From assembly GCA_017524405.1 (NCBI GenBank), contig JAFWSJ010000014.1, positions 1 through 64,000 on the forward strand: a stretch of DNA of 64,000 bases. The letters run 5' to 3'. Below, in pieces: positions 1 through 7,929 of this stretch. Position 1 is the first letter of the stretch. Each line of letters opens with the position of its first letter. The DNA comes from Candidatus Saccharimonadota bacterium. GTDB taxonomy: Bacteria; Patescibacteriota; Saccharimonadia; Saccharimonadales; Saccharimonadaceae. Below the pieces are notes generated by a model. That model made no database searches, was not told the DNA's origin, and saw nothing but the letters and a program-made list of their open reading frames with translations. Made by a program: the position numbers and the translations under genes.

Positions 1-51
1 AACGGGTTTTGGTCCCGTCATTCGCAGGTTCGAATCCTGCAGGCCCAGCCA
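1..51 (+). tRNA. tRNA-Gln(TTG), 3' part
   Basis: The gene is cut by the window edge. An anticodon stem ACGGG/CCCGT encloses the loop TTTTGGT, with U33 followed by TTG, which reads Gln codons. A T-arm GCAGG-TTCGAAT-CCTGC and the acceptor 3' strand AGGCCCA-G-CCA follow, so the CCA end is encoded. Pieces of this 3' end recur downstream (see findings). Confidence 0.85.
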
Positions 52-61
52 CAATGAAATA

Positions 62-86
62 AAAACGCCCGTAGGGCTGTTTTTTG
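62..86 (+). terminator. terminator after tRNA-Gln
   Basis: A short GCCC-GTA-GGGC stem is followed by TGTTTTTTG directly downstream of the tRNA. The stem is only 4-5 bp, so it is modest by free energy but well placed. Confidence 0.55.
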
Positions 87-233
87 TTTCATTGCTCGCC
101 GTAGGCGAGGCAGGATTCGAGCCAGGTTCGCCAATGCCCGGCGAGCTAGCGAGCGACGGCGCATTGTTTCATTTGCTTGCAAATTGCCCGGAGGGCCTAT
201 CCTGCAGACCTTTACTTTTTATGCTTTTTGTGC
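87..233. repeat. intergenic region with degenerate tRNA-3'-end pieces
   Basis: No gene seen. GCAGGATTCG near 111-120 is the reverse complement of the T-arm segment CGAATCCTGC at 31-40, and TATCCTGCAGACC near 199-211 is a near direct copy of 33-45. Together they could be an integration scar or a dispersed tRNA-derived repeat; too short to decide. Confidence 0.35.
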
Positions 234-252
234 TATAATATATGCAGAGAGT

Positions 253-297
253 ATGCCCAAGGCAGAAATTGAATTCTTTGAAAAGGTAGGTATATAA
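253..297 (+). CDS. micro-ORF (14 aa) upstream of the next gene
   Basis: ATG CCC AAG ... ATA TAA encodes MPKAEIEFFEKVGI. It lies between a promoter (TTTACT, 17 nt, TATAAT at 234-239) and the gene at 299, its stop is one base before that gene's ATG, and the gene's ribosome site AAAAGGTAGG is inside it. This arrangement allows translational coupling. Coding status is inferred from position only. Confidence 0.35.
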   Translation: MPKAEIEFFEKVGI

Positions 298-298
298 C

Positions 299-979
299 AT
301 GAACATTCCGTCGTCCAAAGTTTTGTTTAACTCTATTTTGGAAGAAGTACGTAGATGCGCGTTAGGGGTCGATCGTTTTGCCAAAAAGAAAGAGGGTTGC
401 ATTCGTATGGCTGTTTGCCCGTTTGACGCAAAAGCATATGAATGGCTTGATGAGCCCGGGGAGTTTAATCCCAGCGATGTGTCAGATATCGAGAGGTCTT
501 TCGCAATTCTTCCCGGAGGCTCTCGTGTTGCAGTATTCACTGAAAGTGGAGATGGCAATACGGAAGTCGTAGACACGTATGGCATTACTGGTATGAAGAT
601 TGCTCAGATTTCGTCTATTCAGGAGCGCATAGAGCCCATTGAGGACGATGTGGCGCTTTTAGTAGATTCACTTAAGAATCTTGGGCTAGTATCAATGTCG
701 AAAGAGGACATTGAGTTGCTGTTCAGAAAGCTCGATAATCTTAAGGCTGCTCTGTTGGGGCTTCCGCCGTTCGAGCCCGCAAATGGCTATGCGGAATGGC
801 GCGGAGCAATCTGCTGCAAGGTTTATCTGGAGGGTGAGCTGTTCGCGTATTTTTACGTAAGTGTGTCTGGTGCTAGCCAGGATGAGGATTTAGCTTGTGC
901 GGCGAGCGCAATAGAAGTAATTACGACTTTCTTCTCAGATCCTAACTTCACTGTTATTGCCCCTACCCTTAAGACATAA
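299..979 (+). CDS. hypothetical protein, 226 aa
   Basis: I do not recognise a family. The product is soluble and acidic with no signal peptide or membrane segment, and has a mid-region helical stretch around residues 90-150. The ATG at 299 follows AAAAGGTAGG at useful spacing. The promoter is TATAAT at 234-239 with TTTACT 17 nt upstream. The gene stands alone and ends at a clear terminator. Its codon use is less GCG/CGC-biased than the nearby conserved genes, as for the other orphan genes in this window, which may mean recent acquisition or fast evolution. Confidence 0.7.
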   Translation: MNIPSSKVLFNSILEEVRRCALGVDRFAKKKEGCIRMAVCPFDAKAYEWLDEPGEFNPSDVSDIERSFAILPGGSRVAVFTESGDGNTEVVDTYGITGMKIAQISSIQERIEPIEDDVALLVDSLKNLGLVSMSKEDIELLFRKLDNLKAALLGLPPFEPANGYAEWRGAICCKVYLEGELFAYFYVSVSGASQDEDLACAASAIEVITTFFSDPNFTVIAPTLKT

Positions 980-990
980 ACCTAAAATCG

Positions 991-1018
991 AAAGGTCCGG
1001 ATTATTCTGGGCCTTTTT
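991..1018 (+). terminator. intrinsic terminator
   Basis: AAAGGTCC pairs with GGGCCTTT around a 10-nt loop, and the 3' arm runs into TTTTT. It ends the transcript of the 226-aa orphan. The -10 box of the following micro-gene begins three bases later. Confidence 0.75.
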
Positions 1019-1032
1019 GATATAATAAAAAT

Positions 1033-1125
1033 ATGGAAGACGACGAGAAAGATTTGCAGTTGCTCGACGAAGAATTAAATGATTCAGATCGTGACGACGG
1101 TGACATGCTTGCTTGTGGCGAATAA
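1033..1125 (+). CDS. possible leaderless acidic 30-aa peptide
   Basis: TATAAT at 1021-1026 is followed 6 nt later by ATG, the spacing seen at many real genes in this window. The ORF reads MEDDEKDLQLLDEELNDSDR and ends in MLACGE, with 14 Asp/Glu in 30 residues. A terminator follows 12 nt after the stop, so this is a complete promoter-ORF-terminator unit. No homologue recognised. It could instead be a small RNA. Confidence 0.45.
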   Translation: MEDDEKDLQLLDEELNDSDRDDGDMLACGE

Positions 1126-1136
1126 GGCATTATTTT

Positions 1137-1169
1137 AAAAAGCCAGCTCTCGTTCGGGCTGGCTTTTTG
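1137..1169. terminator. bidirectional terminator
   Basis: AGCCAGC at 1141-1147 pairs with GCTGGCT at 1158-1164. The stem has A-runs before and T-runs after it, so it serves both the + strand micro-gene and the convergent DUF308-like gene. Confidence 0.8.
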
Positions 1170-1174
1170 TTGGG

Positions 1175-1774
1175 CTATTGCTCGTCAATGATTTTGGCTT
1201 TGACGGTCTTGGTGGCCTTGTAATTCATGACGCCGCTCGTCATGTCGACGAAGGCGAAGATGATAAGCATGACGCCGAAGACCTGGAGAATAAGGTCTGG
1301 AACGATGATTTTGCCGAAGATACAGAGCGCGCCACAGGCGATGCCGATAATCGAGAGAATAAGGGCGTTTTTGTAGTTTGGATTCCCCGCTTTGGCTTCG
1401 AGGGTGTCTTGGAGACGGAAGATGCCTTCGATGAGGAGGAAGACGCCGACGATGATGGAAATTACTTCTTTAATGAAGCCGTTCTGAATGATGAGGAAGC
1501 CACCGGCAATGCCGAGGGCGATAGCTGTGATGAGTTTCGGCATTTCCTTCATGTCGCGATTCTCGACGCGCAGATAAGCGATGAGGTTGTATGCGGCGAG
1601 AACGATAAAGGTTGCGCCGATGACGATGGAGATAAGGCTCGTGACCTTGTCGGCCCAAATTAGAAGCGCAATACCAAGCGCGAGCAAAATAATATTCATA
1701 TAGATCGGCATCGAGAATTTGCGCACCTTCTTGGCGTCTTTGACCTCGATTTTGCGAACTGCTTTATCGGACAT
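1175..1774 (-). CDS. DUF308/HdeD-like membrane protein
   Basis: A multi-pass membrane protein of about 199 aa with paired hydrophobic helices and repeated short loops, including GIAGGFLIIQNGF and LLIEGIFRLQD, typical of the DUF308 (HdeD-related) family. Its molecular role is not established. The ATG at 1774 is preceded by AAAGGGAG at good spacing. An in-frame GTG at 1792 lies exactly 7 nt after a TATAAT box, so a leaderless start six codons earlier is also possible. The promoter region is shared divergently with the hemolysin III-like gene. Confidence 0.75.
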   Translation of the reverse strand: MSDKAVRKIEVKDAKKVRKFSMPIYMNIILLALGIALLIWADKVTSLISIVIGATFIVLAAYNLIAYLRVENRDMKEMPKLITAIALGIAGGFLIIQNGFIKEVISIIVGVFLLIEGIFRLQDTLEAKAGNPNYKNALILSIIGIACGALCIFGKIIVPDLILQVFGVMLIIFAFVDMTSGVMNYKATKTVKAKIIDEQ

Positions 1775-1825
1775 GTTGTCTCCCTTTAACACTGCTTATA
1801 TTATAGCAGATGTTATAATAAGCGT

Positions 1826-2470
1826 ATGAAGAAAAAGGGTCAAGCTGAGGATAAACTTGGGCTAGTGCTGCATATTATTGGCGCTGCGTTGTCAGTACCG
1901 ATTTTGGTGCTCTGTACGGTGCGTGGTGCAATTGAATATGGCGCGGCCGGCGTGCTGACCGGGCTCGCGTTTTCGGTCTCAATGTTGATATTATCTCTGT
2001 TCTCTGCTATATACCACGGGCGCTGTATTAAGGGCAAGGACGACAAGTTTTTCCGCGTGATGGATTATTGCTCGATTTTCTTTTTGTCGGCCGGCGCATA
2101 TACGCCAATTGCTCTGATTGCATTGATGAAGGTGGAGCCGGCGGTCGCTTGGACGCTGTTTGGCGCCGTATGGGCGCTTGCGGCTTGGGGCATCGTCATG
2201 AACCTGATTGGCCCAGATAGATTTAAAGACCTTTCGATGGCGTGCTATATCGGTCTTAGCTGGTGTGTTATTTTATGTTTGCCGCGTATTATCGCCTTGC
2301 TCCATCCAGTCGGGACGATTCTGATGTTCGTTGGCGCGGCGACCTATACGGCAGCCGGGATGGTTTTTGGGTTCGATCGCAGTTCAAAACATGCGCATTC
2401 GATCTTCCATATTCTCTTGCTCGTGGGCAACATCTGCTATGGGCTCATGATTCTCTTGTGCGTCCTGTAG
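1826..2470 (+). CDS. hemolysin III / AdipoR-family membrane protein
   Basis: A 214-aa, seven-helix-type membrane protein. The family's metal-site residues are visible: S60-A-I-Y-H64 after the second helix, an Asp in FFRVMDYCSIF, and the C-terminal HAHSIFH pair. Members (YqfA/HlyIII) are predicted membrane hydrolases; the name hemolysin is historical and no lytic activity should be assumed. TATAAT at 1814-1819 ends 6 nt before the ATG and there is no room for a Shine-Dalgarno site, so the mRNA is predicted to be leaderless. Confidence 0.85.
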   Translation: MKKKGQAEDKLGLVLHIIGAALSVPILVLCTVRGAIEYGAAGVLTGLAFSVSMLILSLFSAIYHGRCIKGKDDKFFRVMDYCSIFFLSAGAYTPIALIALMKVEPAVAWTLFGAVWALAAWGIVMNLIGPDRFKDLSMACYIGLSWCVILCLPRIIALLHPVGTILMFVGAATYTAAGMVFGFDRSSKHAHSIFHILLLVGNICYGLMILLCVL

Positions 2471-2565
2471 AACGTGCTAAAATGTATTTATTCCTTCGGT
2501 TTGGGTGCTTCACATACGCAAACCGTGAACATTTTCAATATCCTAATGTTAAGGGGGAAAACATC

Positions 2566-3006
2566 ATGAAGAACGTCAAAAAATGCAAGATTACCGCACT
2601 GAATGACAGAGACATTGATTCTTCTGAAGAGGCCGAGCTCATACTTGCGAAGGCCGGAGTTGAAGAAGTGATGTTCGGTGACGAAAACGGATGGCATGTT
2701 TCGTGGTTAGTTGCGGAAGTCGATGACGAGCTTTATGCTCGAAGGAAGGTCGGATTGTGGCAGAGGGATACCGCCCCTGAGTATTTCAGCATGGGTCTTG
2801 ATTCTCGGAATAAGATTAAGGACCTTTATGATCTGATTGCAGAGGACGCCGCAAATTGCAGCCGTGTAGGTTTTTTAGACCCCCGGACGAGAGGACTGCA
2901 GCAGCTTCTTTCTGTCTTTGGACGCGAGTTCTCAAATTTCATGAGCCGCGTATTGCGCTATGCGCATCCGCCTGAAGAAAATGGTGTTAGCCAAGGAGGG
3001 TTATGA
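2566..3006 (+). CDS. hypothetical protein, 146 aa
   Basis: An orphan soluble protein beginning MKNVKKCKIT, without recognised motifs. The start at 2566 is chosen for the strong site AAGGGGGAAAACATC. The frame is open upstream to an ATG near 2482, just after a TAAAAT box, but that start has no ribosome site. A short inverted repeat, CGGTTTG/CAAACCG near 2498-2525, lies in the leader. A strong terminator follows. Codon use again differs from housekeeping neighbours. Confidence 0.65.
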   Translation: MKNVKKCKITALNDRDIDSSEEAELILAKAGVEEVMFGDENGWHVSWLVAEVDDELYARRKVGLWQRDTAPEYFSMGLDSRNKIKDLYDLIAEDAANCSRVGFLDPRTRGLQQLLSVFGREFSNFMSRVLRYAHPPEENGVSQGGL

Positions 3007-3020
3007 ACATTAGGATGATT

Positions 3021-3066
3021 TAGCCCGGTCTAGTTTCTAGATTAGAAATTAGCCCGGGCGTTTTTT
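3021..3066 (+). terminator. intrinsic terminator
   Basis: GCCCGG near 3023 pairs with CCGGGC near 3054, an inner TTTCTA/TAGAAA pairing extends the structure, and T6 follows. Confidence 0.75.
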
Positions 3067-3106
3067 ATGCTTGCGTTTTTAGGCGTTTCGTGATAACATA
3101 GGTGGT

Positions 3107-3134
3107 GGAAGAAAGCGCCCCCCCGCTTTCTTCC
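3107..3134 (+). other. perfect hairpin upstream of tRNA-Ala
   Basis: GGAAGAAAGC pairs perfectly with GCTTTCTTCC around a GCCCCCCC loop, ending 12 nt before the tRNA 5' end. It lies between a likely -10 (GATAACAT) and the tRNA, so it would be in the 5' leader of the precursor. Confidence 0.6.
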
Positions 3135-3146
3135 TTTATGTATTGT

Positions 3147-3223
3147 GGGGCGTTAGCTCAGCTGATTAGAGCGCCTGCTTTGCAAGCAGGAGGTCGAGGG
3201 TTTGAATCCCTCACGCTCCACCA
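3147..3223 (+). tRNA. tRNA-Ala(TGC)
   Basis: The acceptor GGGGCGT pairs with ACGCTCC, the anticodon arm CCTGC-TTTGCAA-GCAGG gives TGC, the T-arm is GAGGG-TTTGAAT-CCCTC, and CCA is encoded. It is one of two Ala isoacceptors in the window. Confidence 0.97.
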
Positions 3224-3242
3224 TTTTTTATTGTCAGCAAAA

Positions 3243-3266
3243 ACCGCCGGCGTGGCGGTATTTTTT
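3243..3266. terminator. bidirectional terminator
   Basis: ACCGCC/GGCGGT stem flanked by AAAAA and TTTTTT, between tRNA-Ala and the convergent prmC gene. Confidence 0.8.
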
Positions 3267-4038
3267 ATTTCTTGAATGACAAGATGTAGTTTCGCGCCCT
3301 TATGAACTTGAATCCATGCTCCTTGGCGTATTTCTTGATTTGCTCGCGTTGAGACGGGTCGGCTTCTAGTAGTAGACGGCAAGGGATATTGATTTGGTCG
3401 ATGAGGCGATAGATAAGTTCCAGGCCTTCTTTTTGCGCATATAGAGCGAGCTGCGGCTCATAGCTGAGCGAGTTTTTATCGAGCCAGTTCCAGGTTTTGT
3501 CGACATACGGGAGATTTGCAACGATAAGCGGCTCTTCCGGGAGCGTCAGGCCCTCTATGAGGTCATTTTTGCGAAAATCTATTTTCGCGCCAAGCTGCAT
3601 AGCATTCTTTTGGGCGACGCTTAGGGCGGTGTCCGAGATATCAATAGCAGTTACTTCGGCTTTCGGTAGTTCGAGGGCGAGCGTAATAGCGATACAGCCG
3701 GAACCGGTGCCGACATCGACAATGCTTTTCGGTTTGGCGGCTATTGCGAAATCGATAATCTCCTCTGTTTCTGGCCGTGGAATGAGAACTTCTGGCGTAA
3801 CGATGAAGCGGCGTCCGTAGAACTCTTTGTAGCCAAGAATATATGCGAGGGGCTTGCCGCGCATGCGGGCAGCAAGCATAATGTCGCAGGCTTGTTGGAT
3901 ATTGTCTGGTAATTCCTCGTCGTCGTGAGCAACGAGATAACTGCGATCGTGGACGTTGAGATAGTGCGTCAAAATAACTTCAGCATCGAGCCTGTCGATG
4001 TATTTACTACTTCTCTCTACCCACTCAGAGATAGTCAT
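3265..4038 (-). CDS. prmC: PrmC/HemK, release factor glutamine methyltransferase
   Basis: An SAM-dependent enzyme that N5-methylates the glutamine of the GGQ motif in peptide-chain release factors. At 257 aa it has near-family length. The N-terminal helical domain is followed by YKEFYGRRF, the RPETE block at about 88-92 and the SAM loop DVGTGSG at 108-114. The catalytic tetrapeptide, normally NPPY, reads N175-L-P-Y178. Asn and Tyr, which contact the substrate glutamine, are kept, so activity is plausible. It starts 5 nt after the coiled-coil gene ends and is probably cotranscribed with it. Confidence 0.92.
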   Translation of the reverse strand: MTISEWVERSSKYIDRLDAEVILTHYLNVHDRSYLVAHDDEELPDNIQQACDIMLAARMRGKPLAYILGYKEFYGRRFIVTPEVLIPRPETEEIIDFAIAAKPKSIVDVGTGSGCIAITLALELPKAEVTAIDISDTALSVAQKNAMQLGAKIDFRKNDLIEGLTLPEEPLIVANLPYVDKTWNWLDKNSLSYEPQLALYAQKEGLELIYRLIDQINIPCRLLLEADPSQREQIKKYAKEHGFKFIRARNYILSFKK

Positions 4039-4043
4039 GGTGA

Positions 4044-5795
4044 TTAAGCTGCGCGGTTATCGTAGTATTGCGAGCGGTACTGGCTGTCGAGCTGGTGGTT
4101 AGCCGGAGTTGGCGCTTGGCGCTTTGCGAGCTCTGTGGTAAGTTCTTGTTCGGTCTGTTTGAGCTTGGCGCTAAGAGCATTAATATCCTTTGCGATGTTA
4201 TGGCGCCTGAAAAAGCCCCTCGTGTTCTGGAGGCGATGGTTGGCGTCCCAGATTTGGCGTTTGTAAAAATCGAGTTCCTTATTGAGCTCGTCTACGCGCT
4301 CTTGGTTGTAGCCGTTGCCGGATTCGATTGGTGTGACTTTTGACTGTTCGGACTGCACAGCATTTTCCATGACTTTTTGTATGTTAGCGGGATTTGCTCC
4401 GAGTTCTGCGGCGACGATTCCCGCTGCGCCGATGCGCCTAAGCGCCTTTTGTGCGTCTTCAAGTGTTTCAAACCCGCCAATTTCGACTGTCTGCATCTTC
4501 GGCTTCTTAGCCTCCGCTTCCGCTTCGGCCTTACGCCTCTCTTCTTCCGCCTGGGCCTTCATGTCTTTTTCGTAGGCAATTTCAACTGCGCCAAGAGAGA
4601 GTGCGAGCTCTTCGTCGCTCATGCTATCAATATTTCTTGGATCGACGCCGGCTGCCTTGAGGTATTTAGCATACTTGCGGCTTCGTAGGTCGCGACGATT
4701 CTTGGCGATGCGCTCCTCGTCGGAGAGTTCCTCGATTTTGTTGTCGTTTTCGGCTAGCTTTGCTTCGATTTGCTGTTTAAGACCGGCAAGATCTTCGTCG
4801 GAGTAGGACTCGATGTCGGATGCCTTGATGCCTAGCTCTGCATAGAAGCCAACGGCTTTTCTGCTGCGGATAAAGCGGAGCGTTTCTTTGCGCTGAGCTT
4901 CTTTAGCTTCGTTGTCTTCATTATTATCGATCTTTGCGCCGACGATCGGTTCTACGTCTGGCTTGTCTTCTACTGGCTTAGCGTCGACGTTGTCTGGAGT
5001 GAGCGGAGTGATTTCGGCGCTCTTCGCTTTGAGCTCCTCGCTGCGTCGTTTGAGATTTTCCACTACTTTAGCGTAATCCGAGGCTAACTTGTCGATTTTG
5101 TCGGCGGACTCTCTCATAGAAGCGAGGGTGTCCTTGAGGGATTCCATTTTGTTGTCGGCTTCATTCTTTTCGTTTTGCTCCTGGACGGTCTTGAGCTGCT
5201 CGGCAAACTGATTATGGCCATGGCTAAAGACGGCGCCACCTTCGGCTGCTTCGATGCGCTTGGCCCAATCATTGGTGCTTTCGCCTGGTTTGCGCGGATA
5301 TTTATCGTGAAGGGCGCGTTTCTCTTTGTCGTCGAGAGTGCTCCATTTACTTTGATTCTGGCTGTCGCGGTATTCTTGGAGGGATGGAATCATTTTTTTG
5401 ACGCGAGCATTGTAATCTTCGAGGCTTTCGTTTTCTTCGCGAGGGGTTTCATCCATGATTCTTTGGGCTTCATGCTGCCATTTGAGGCGGACGCCATAGT
5501 CGCCGGCTGCTTCGCCCTTTTGGCGTGGGTAGAGGTCAAAATCGCTATCGGTGCGTTCGTGTTCGACGCCCTTGGCGTCTACGCGGACATTTTTTTCGCC
5601 AACAAAAGAGTGGGGGTTAGTATAATTTGCTTCTGGATTGACGTCCTTCCCCGTAACCGGCGAAGGTGCTGGAATGGCGGCGTCATGAGCGTCGTATTGC
5701 TCCAGTGTAGCCCAAATGTTCTCCATTTCGGCCTGCTGTTTCTCGTCGAGATTATCAAGTCCGTCAGTTTGGACTCCCTCGAAACCCTCTTTCAT
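4044..5795 (-). CDS. charged coiled-coil protein with internal repeats
   Basis: A soluble, highly charged protein of about 583 aa with no signal peptide or membrane helix; family unknown. Three short repeats of the pattern PR-x(2)-GE/NE-x(3)-D-W/Y-x(2)-R occur near residues 91-104, 119-133 and 168-182. Two longer repeats beginning RSRK are at about 311-350 and 372-411, each containing a SDEDL/SDEEL block. Long heptad-like segments lie near 195-260 and 350-435 and at the C-terminus. The ATG follows AGAGAGG; a TTG one codon earlier is less likely. The -10 is TATGAT. The repeats suggest a scaffold or binding protein, an inference. Confidence 0.7.
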   Translation of the reverse strand: MKEGFEGVQTDGLDNLDEKQQAEMENIWATLEQYDAHDAAIPAPSPVTGKDVNPEANYTNPHSFVGEKNVRVDAKGVEHERTDSDFDLYPRQKGEAAGDYGVRLKWQHEAQRIMDETPREENESLEDYNARVKKMIPSLQEYRDSQNQSKWSTLDDKEKRALHDKYPRKPGESTNDWAKRIEAAEGGAVFSHGHNQFAEQLKTVQEQNEKNEADNKMESLKDTLASMRESADKIDKLASDYAKVVENLKRRSEELKAKSAEITPLTPDNVDAKPVEDKPDVEPIVGAKIDNNEDNEAKEAQRKETLRFIRSRKAVGFYAELGIKASDIESYSDEDLAGLKQQIEAKLAENDNKIEELSDEERIAKNRRDLRSRKYAKYLKAAGVDPRNIDSMSDEELALSLGAVEIAYEKDMKAQAEEERRKAEAEAEAKKPKMQTVEIGGFETLEDAQKALRRIGAAGIVAAELGANPANIQKVMENAVQSEQSKVTPIESGNGYNQERVDELNKELDFYKRQIWDANHRLQNTRGFFRRHNIAKDINALSAKLKQTEQELTTELAKRQAPTPANHQLDSQYRSQYYDNRAA

Positions 5796-5833
5796 CAAAA
5801 TACCTCTCTTATGCTTATGTTTATCATATCAAA

Positions 5834-5859
5834 AAGACCGCTTATGTACAAGCGGTCTT
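5834..5859 (-). terminator. intrinsic terminator of the ABC operon
   Basis: AAGACCGCTT/AAGCGGTCTT stem with a short loop, followed on the minus strand by a T-run. It separates the ABC transporter genes from the coiled-coil gene. Confidence 0.75.
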
Positions 5860-5864
5860 CTTGA

Positions 5865-7118
5865 TTATTTCTTCCAGCTTTTGCGTGGAGTGCCGAGGAG
5901 CTTTTTGAAGTTGATTTTGCTCGTGAATTCGATAGCGTTTTTGCGGAAGATATGGGAATCGAGTTTGACTACTAGCGCGCCGATAATTGCGATTTCTGCG
6001 AGCGCAACCCAGAACTCCCATGCTTGGAGGTTGCCGAAGACGGCGCGGAGCATGATGGCGATTGGGGCGCTTGGCGGGAAGTAGCTAAGGAAGTAGCTAA
6101 GCGCGGTTGGTTCGACCATGAGGGCGCTAATGAAGAAGATTGGCAAGATGACCATGATGACCATGAAGCTTGAGTAAGAGTTTGCATCCTTTGCGGTTGG
6201 TGAAATGACGCCGACAAAGAGACTCATCGCAGTGAAGAGGAAGTAGGAAACAATGAGGAATAGGAGATATTGGAGAATACTCAAGACGTCTAGGCTGATG
6301 TTGAAGTTATCCGGGAAGATGCTTGCGCCCTGGGCGATTTTGTAAAGCGCGAGAACCGGCAGAACGAGCACGAGGAGCTGAATGATGCCCACTACCATGA
6401 GCGACACGACTTTACCGAGCATGAGCTGAGCTGGTTTGAGGCTGGTGAGGATGAGCTCGCTAATGCGGTTTTCCTTCTCTTCGACCATAGCTGCCGTGAG
6501 ACGCTGACCGAGCACGATCATGAGGATATAGAAACATGCGAGGCCGATGGCTGGGCCGACGATCGATCTAATGCGCTCGCCATTATCGATGACGTGGTTG
6601 TCTTTGTTGTCGTAAGTTGTTGTGTCGTAGTTGATTGCGCCCGTGATGACGAGGTAATCGACCTGATCGACATTTTGCAATGCGGTCATATTTAGAATGG
6701 AGCGGATTGGCGAAGAATAGTCAGAGATGAGGCTAGATTTTTCTGGCTTCGTATAGATCTCTACTTTCTTTGCTTCGGCGAAGTCGCTCGGGAGGTAATA
6801 GAAAATGTCATAGGTTTTGTCTTTGACTTTTTCGATGCCCTCGTCTTTGCTAGTTACAAGTTCGGCACTTTGTCTTTCGCCGCTTGCGTTGACAAATTCT
6901 GGCGTTTTGATATAGCCTGATTCGTCATAAATTGCAAGTTTGCTGTCTGAAGTATCGGTTGCTGACGAAATAGTTTCCTCGGCGTTATATCCGACGAAGC
7001 CGGCGAACGCGATGTAGAGCGCAAAGCCGACTGGGATGAGAATGGCGGCAATCCAGAAGCTAGGCTTCTTGAGGCTACGCATAATCTCGAAACGGATGAC
7101 TTCTAGGGTTTTGTTCAT
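5865..7118 (-). CDS. ABC-2 type exporter permease (NatB-like)
   Basis: A 417-aa membrane subunit with the ABC-2/NatB arrangement: one N-terminal membrane helix at about 20-40, a large extracellular domain to about residue 175, then five hydrophobic helices. The cytoplasmic sequence after the second helix, MVEEKENRISELILTSLKP, is a family hallmark. It starts 1 nt after the ATPase gene and must form the transporter with it. NatAB homologues export Na+ or other small substrates; the substrate here is not known. Confidence 0.88.
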   Translation of the reverse strand: MNKTLEVIRFEIMRSLKKPSFWIAAILIPVGFALYIAFAGFVGYNAEETISSATDTSDSKLAIYDESGYIKTPEFVNASGERQSAELVTSKDEGIEKVKDKTYDIFYYLPSDFAEAKKVEIYTKPEKSSLISDYSSPIRSILNMTALQNVDQVDYLVITGAINYDTTTYDNKDNHVIDNGERIRSIVGPAIGLACFYILMIVLGQRLTAAMVEEKENRISELILTSLKPAQLMLGKVVSLMVVGIIQLLVLVLPVLALYKIAQGASIFPDNFNISLDVLSILQYLLFLIVSYFLFTAMSLFVGVISPTAKDANSYSSFMVIMVILPIFFISALMVEPTALSYFLSYFPPSAPIAIMLRAVFGNLQAWEFWVALAEIAIIGALVVKLDSHIFRKNAIEFTSKINFKKLLGTPRKSWKK

Positions 7119-7119
7119 A

Positions 7120-7851
7120 CTATGCCTCCTCCTTTTCGCCGTAAACGTCTACGAAGATTTGATCGAGCGTCTTGTTATTGAACTCTTTGCGAACATCCTT
7201 GACGCTGCCGTAAGCGCGAGCGACGCCGTTCTTTAATAGCAAGACGTCATCACAGAGACGCTCGACCTCGTCCATGTAGTGAGTGATCATGATGATGGTG
7301 CAGCCCTTCTTGTGCTGCTCTTCAATGATTTCCATAAGCAGGCGGCGGTTGACTGGGTCGAAGCCCTTGGTTGGTTCGTCGAGAATGAGAAGCTCAGGGT
7401 CGTTCATGACGCAGATGCCGAGCTGGACTTTCTGCTGCATACCCTGGGAGAGCTTGTTGATTTTGGTCTTTGCGAATTCTTCGAGTCCGACGCGCTTCAG
7501 GTAGTCCATAATCCAGGTTTTTGCGTTTGTTAGACCTTTTAGGTGCGCAAAGTATGTCATAACGTCGTAGACGTTCTCTTTTTTGTAGAGACCGCGTTCT
7601 TCTGGCAAGTAGCCGATACGCACGGCGTCACCTGGTTCAAATTGTTTGCCATTGATATGTAGTGTGCCCTTGTCGGCGAAGTATAAGCCGAGGAGTGCAC
7701 GGATGGTTGTGGTTTTACCGGAGCCGTTACTGCCGAGAAGGCCAAAGATCTCGCCGCGCTTAACGCTGAACGACAAATCTTTGATTACGGTTTTGCCGGC
7801 AAATGAGATTTTGAAGTGCTCGACTTCAATGATATTGTCTGATTTTGCCAT
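7120..7851 (-). CDS. ABC transporter ATP-binding protein (NatA-like)
   Basis: About 243 aa with all motifs of an active ABC ATPase: Walker A GSNGSGKTT, signature LSQGMQQK, Walker B LLILDEPTKGFDP and the H-loop in MITHYMDEVE. It energises the permease encoded 1 nt downstream. The start was moved to the ATG at 7851 because TATAAT on the minus strand ends exactly 6 nt before it; the longer frame would begin upstream of the promoter. The mRNA is therefore predicted to be leaderless. Confidence 0.92.
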   Translation of the reverse strand: MAKSDNIIEVEHFKISFAGKTVIKDLSFSVKRGEIFGLLGSNGSGKTTTIRALLGLYFADKGTLHINGKQFEPGDAVRIGYLPEERGLYKKENVYDVMTYFAHLKGLTNAKTWIMDYLKRVGLEEFAKTKINKLSQGMQQKVQLGICVMNDPELLILDEPTKGFDPVNRRLLMEIIEEQHKKGCTIIMITHYMDEVERLCDDVLLLKNGVARAYGSVKDVRKEFNNKTLDQIFVDVYGEKEEA

Positions 7852-7929
7852 GAGAATATTATAGCGCAGAACAGAGAGTTTGTTGAGCTTATGCTTCACG
7901 ATTTCGGCTGGCTTTGACAGAATATGGGC

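Noticed and set aside
1178-1663. Long + strand frame rich in Asp/Glu opposite the DUF308-like gene
   Set aside because: It is the antisense of a hydrophobic coding region, which produces acidic frames; no promoter or ribosome site, and the minus strand has a recognisable membrane protein.
5175-5864. Long + strand hydrophobic frame opposite the coiled-coil gene
   Set aside because: Antisense shadow of Glu/Lys-rich codons; the minus strand has a good start, promoter and repeats.
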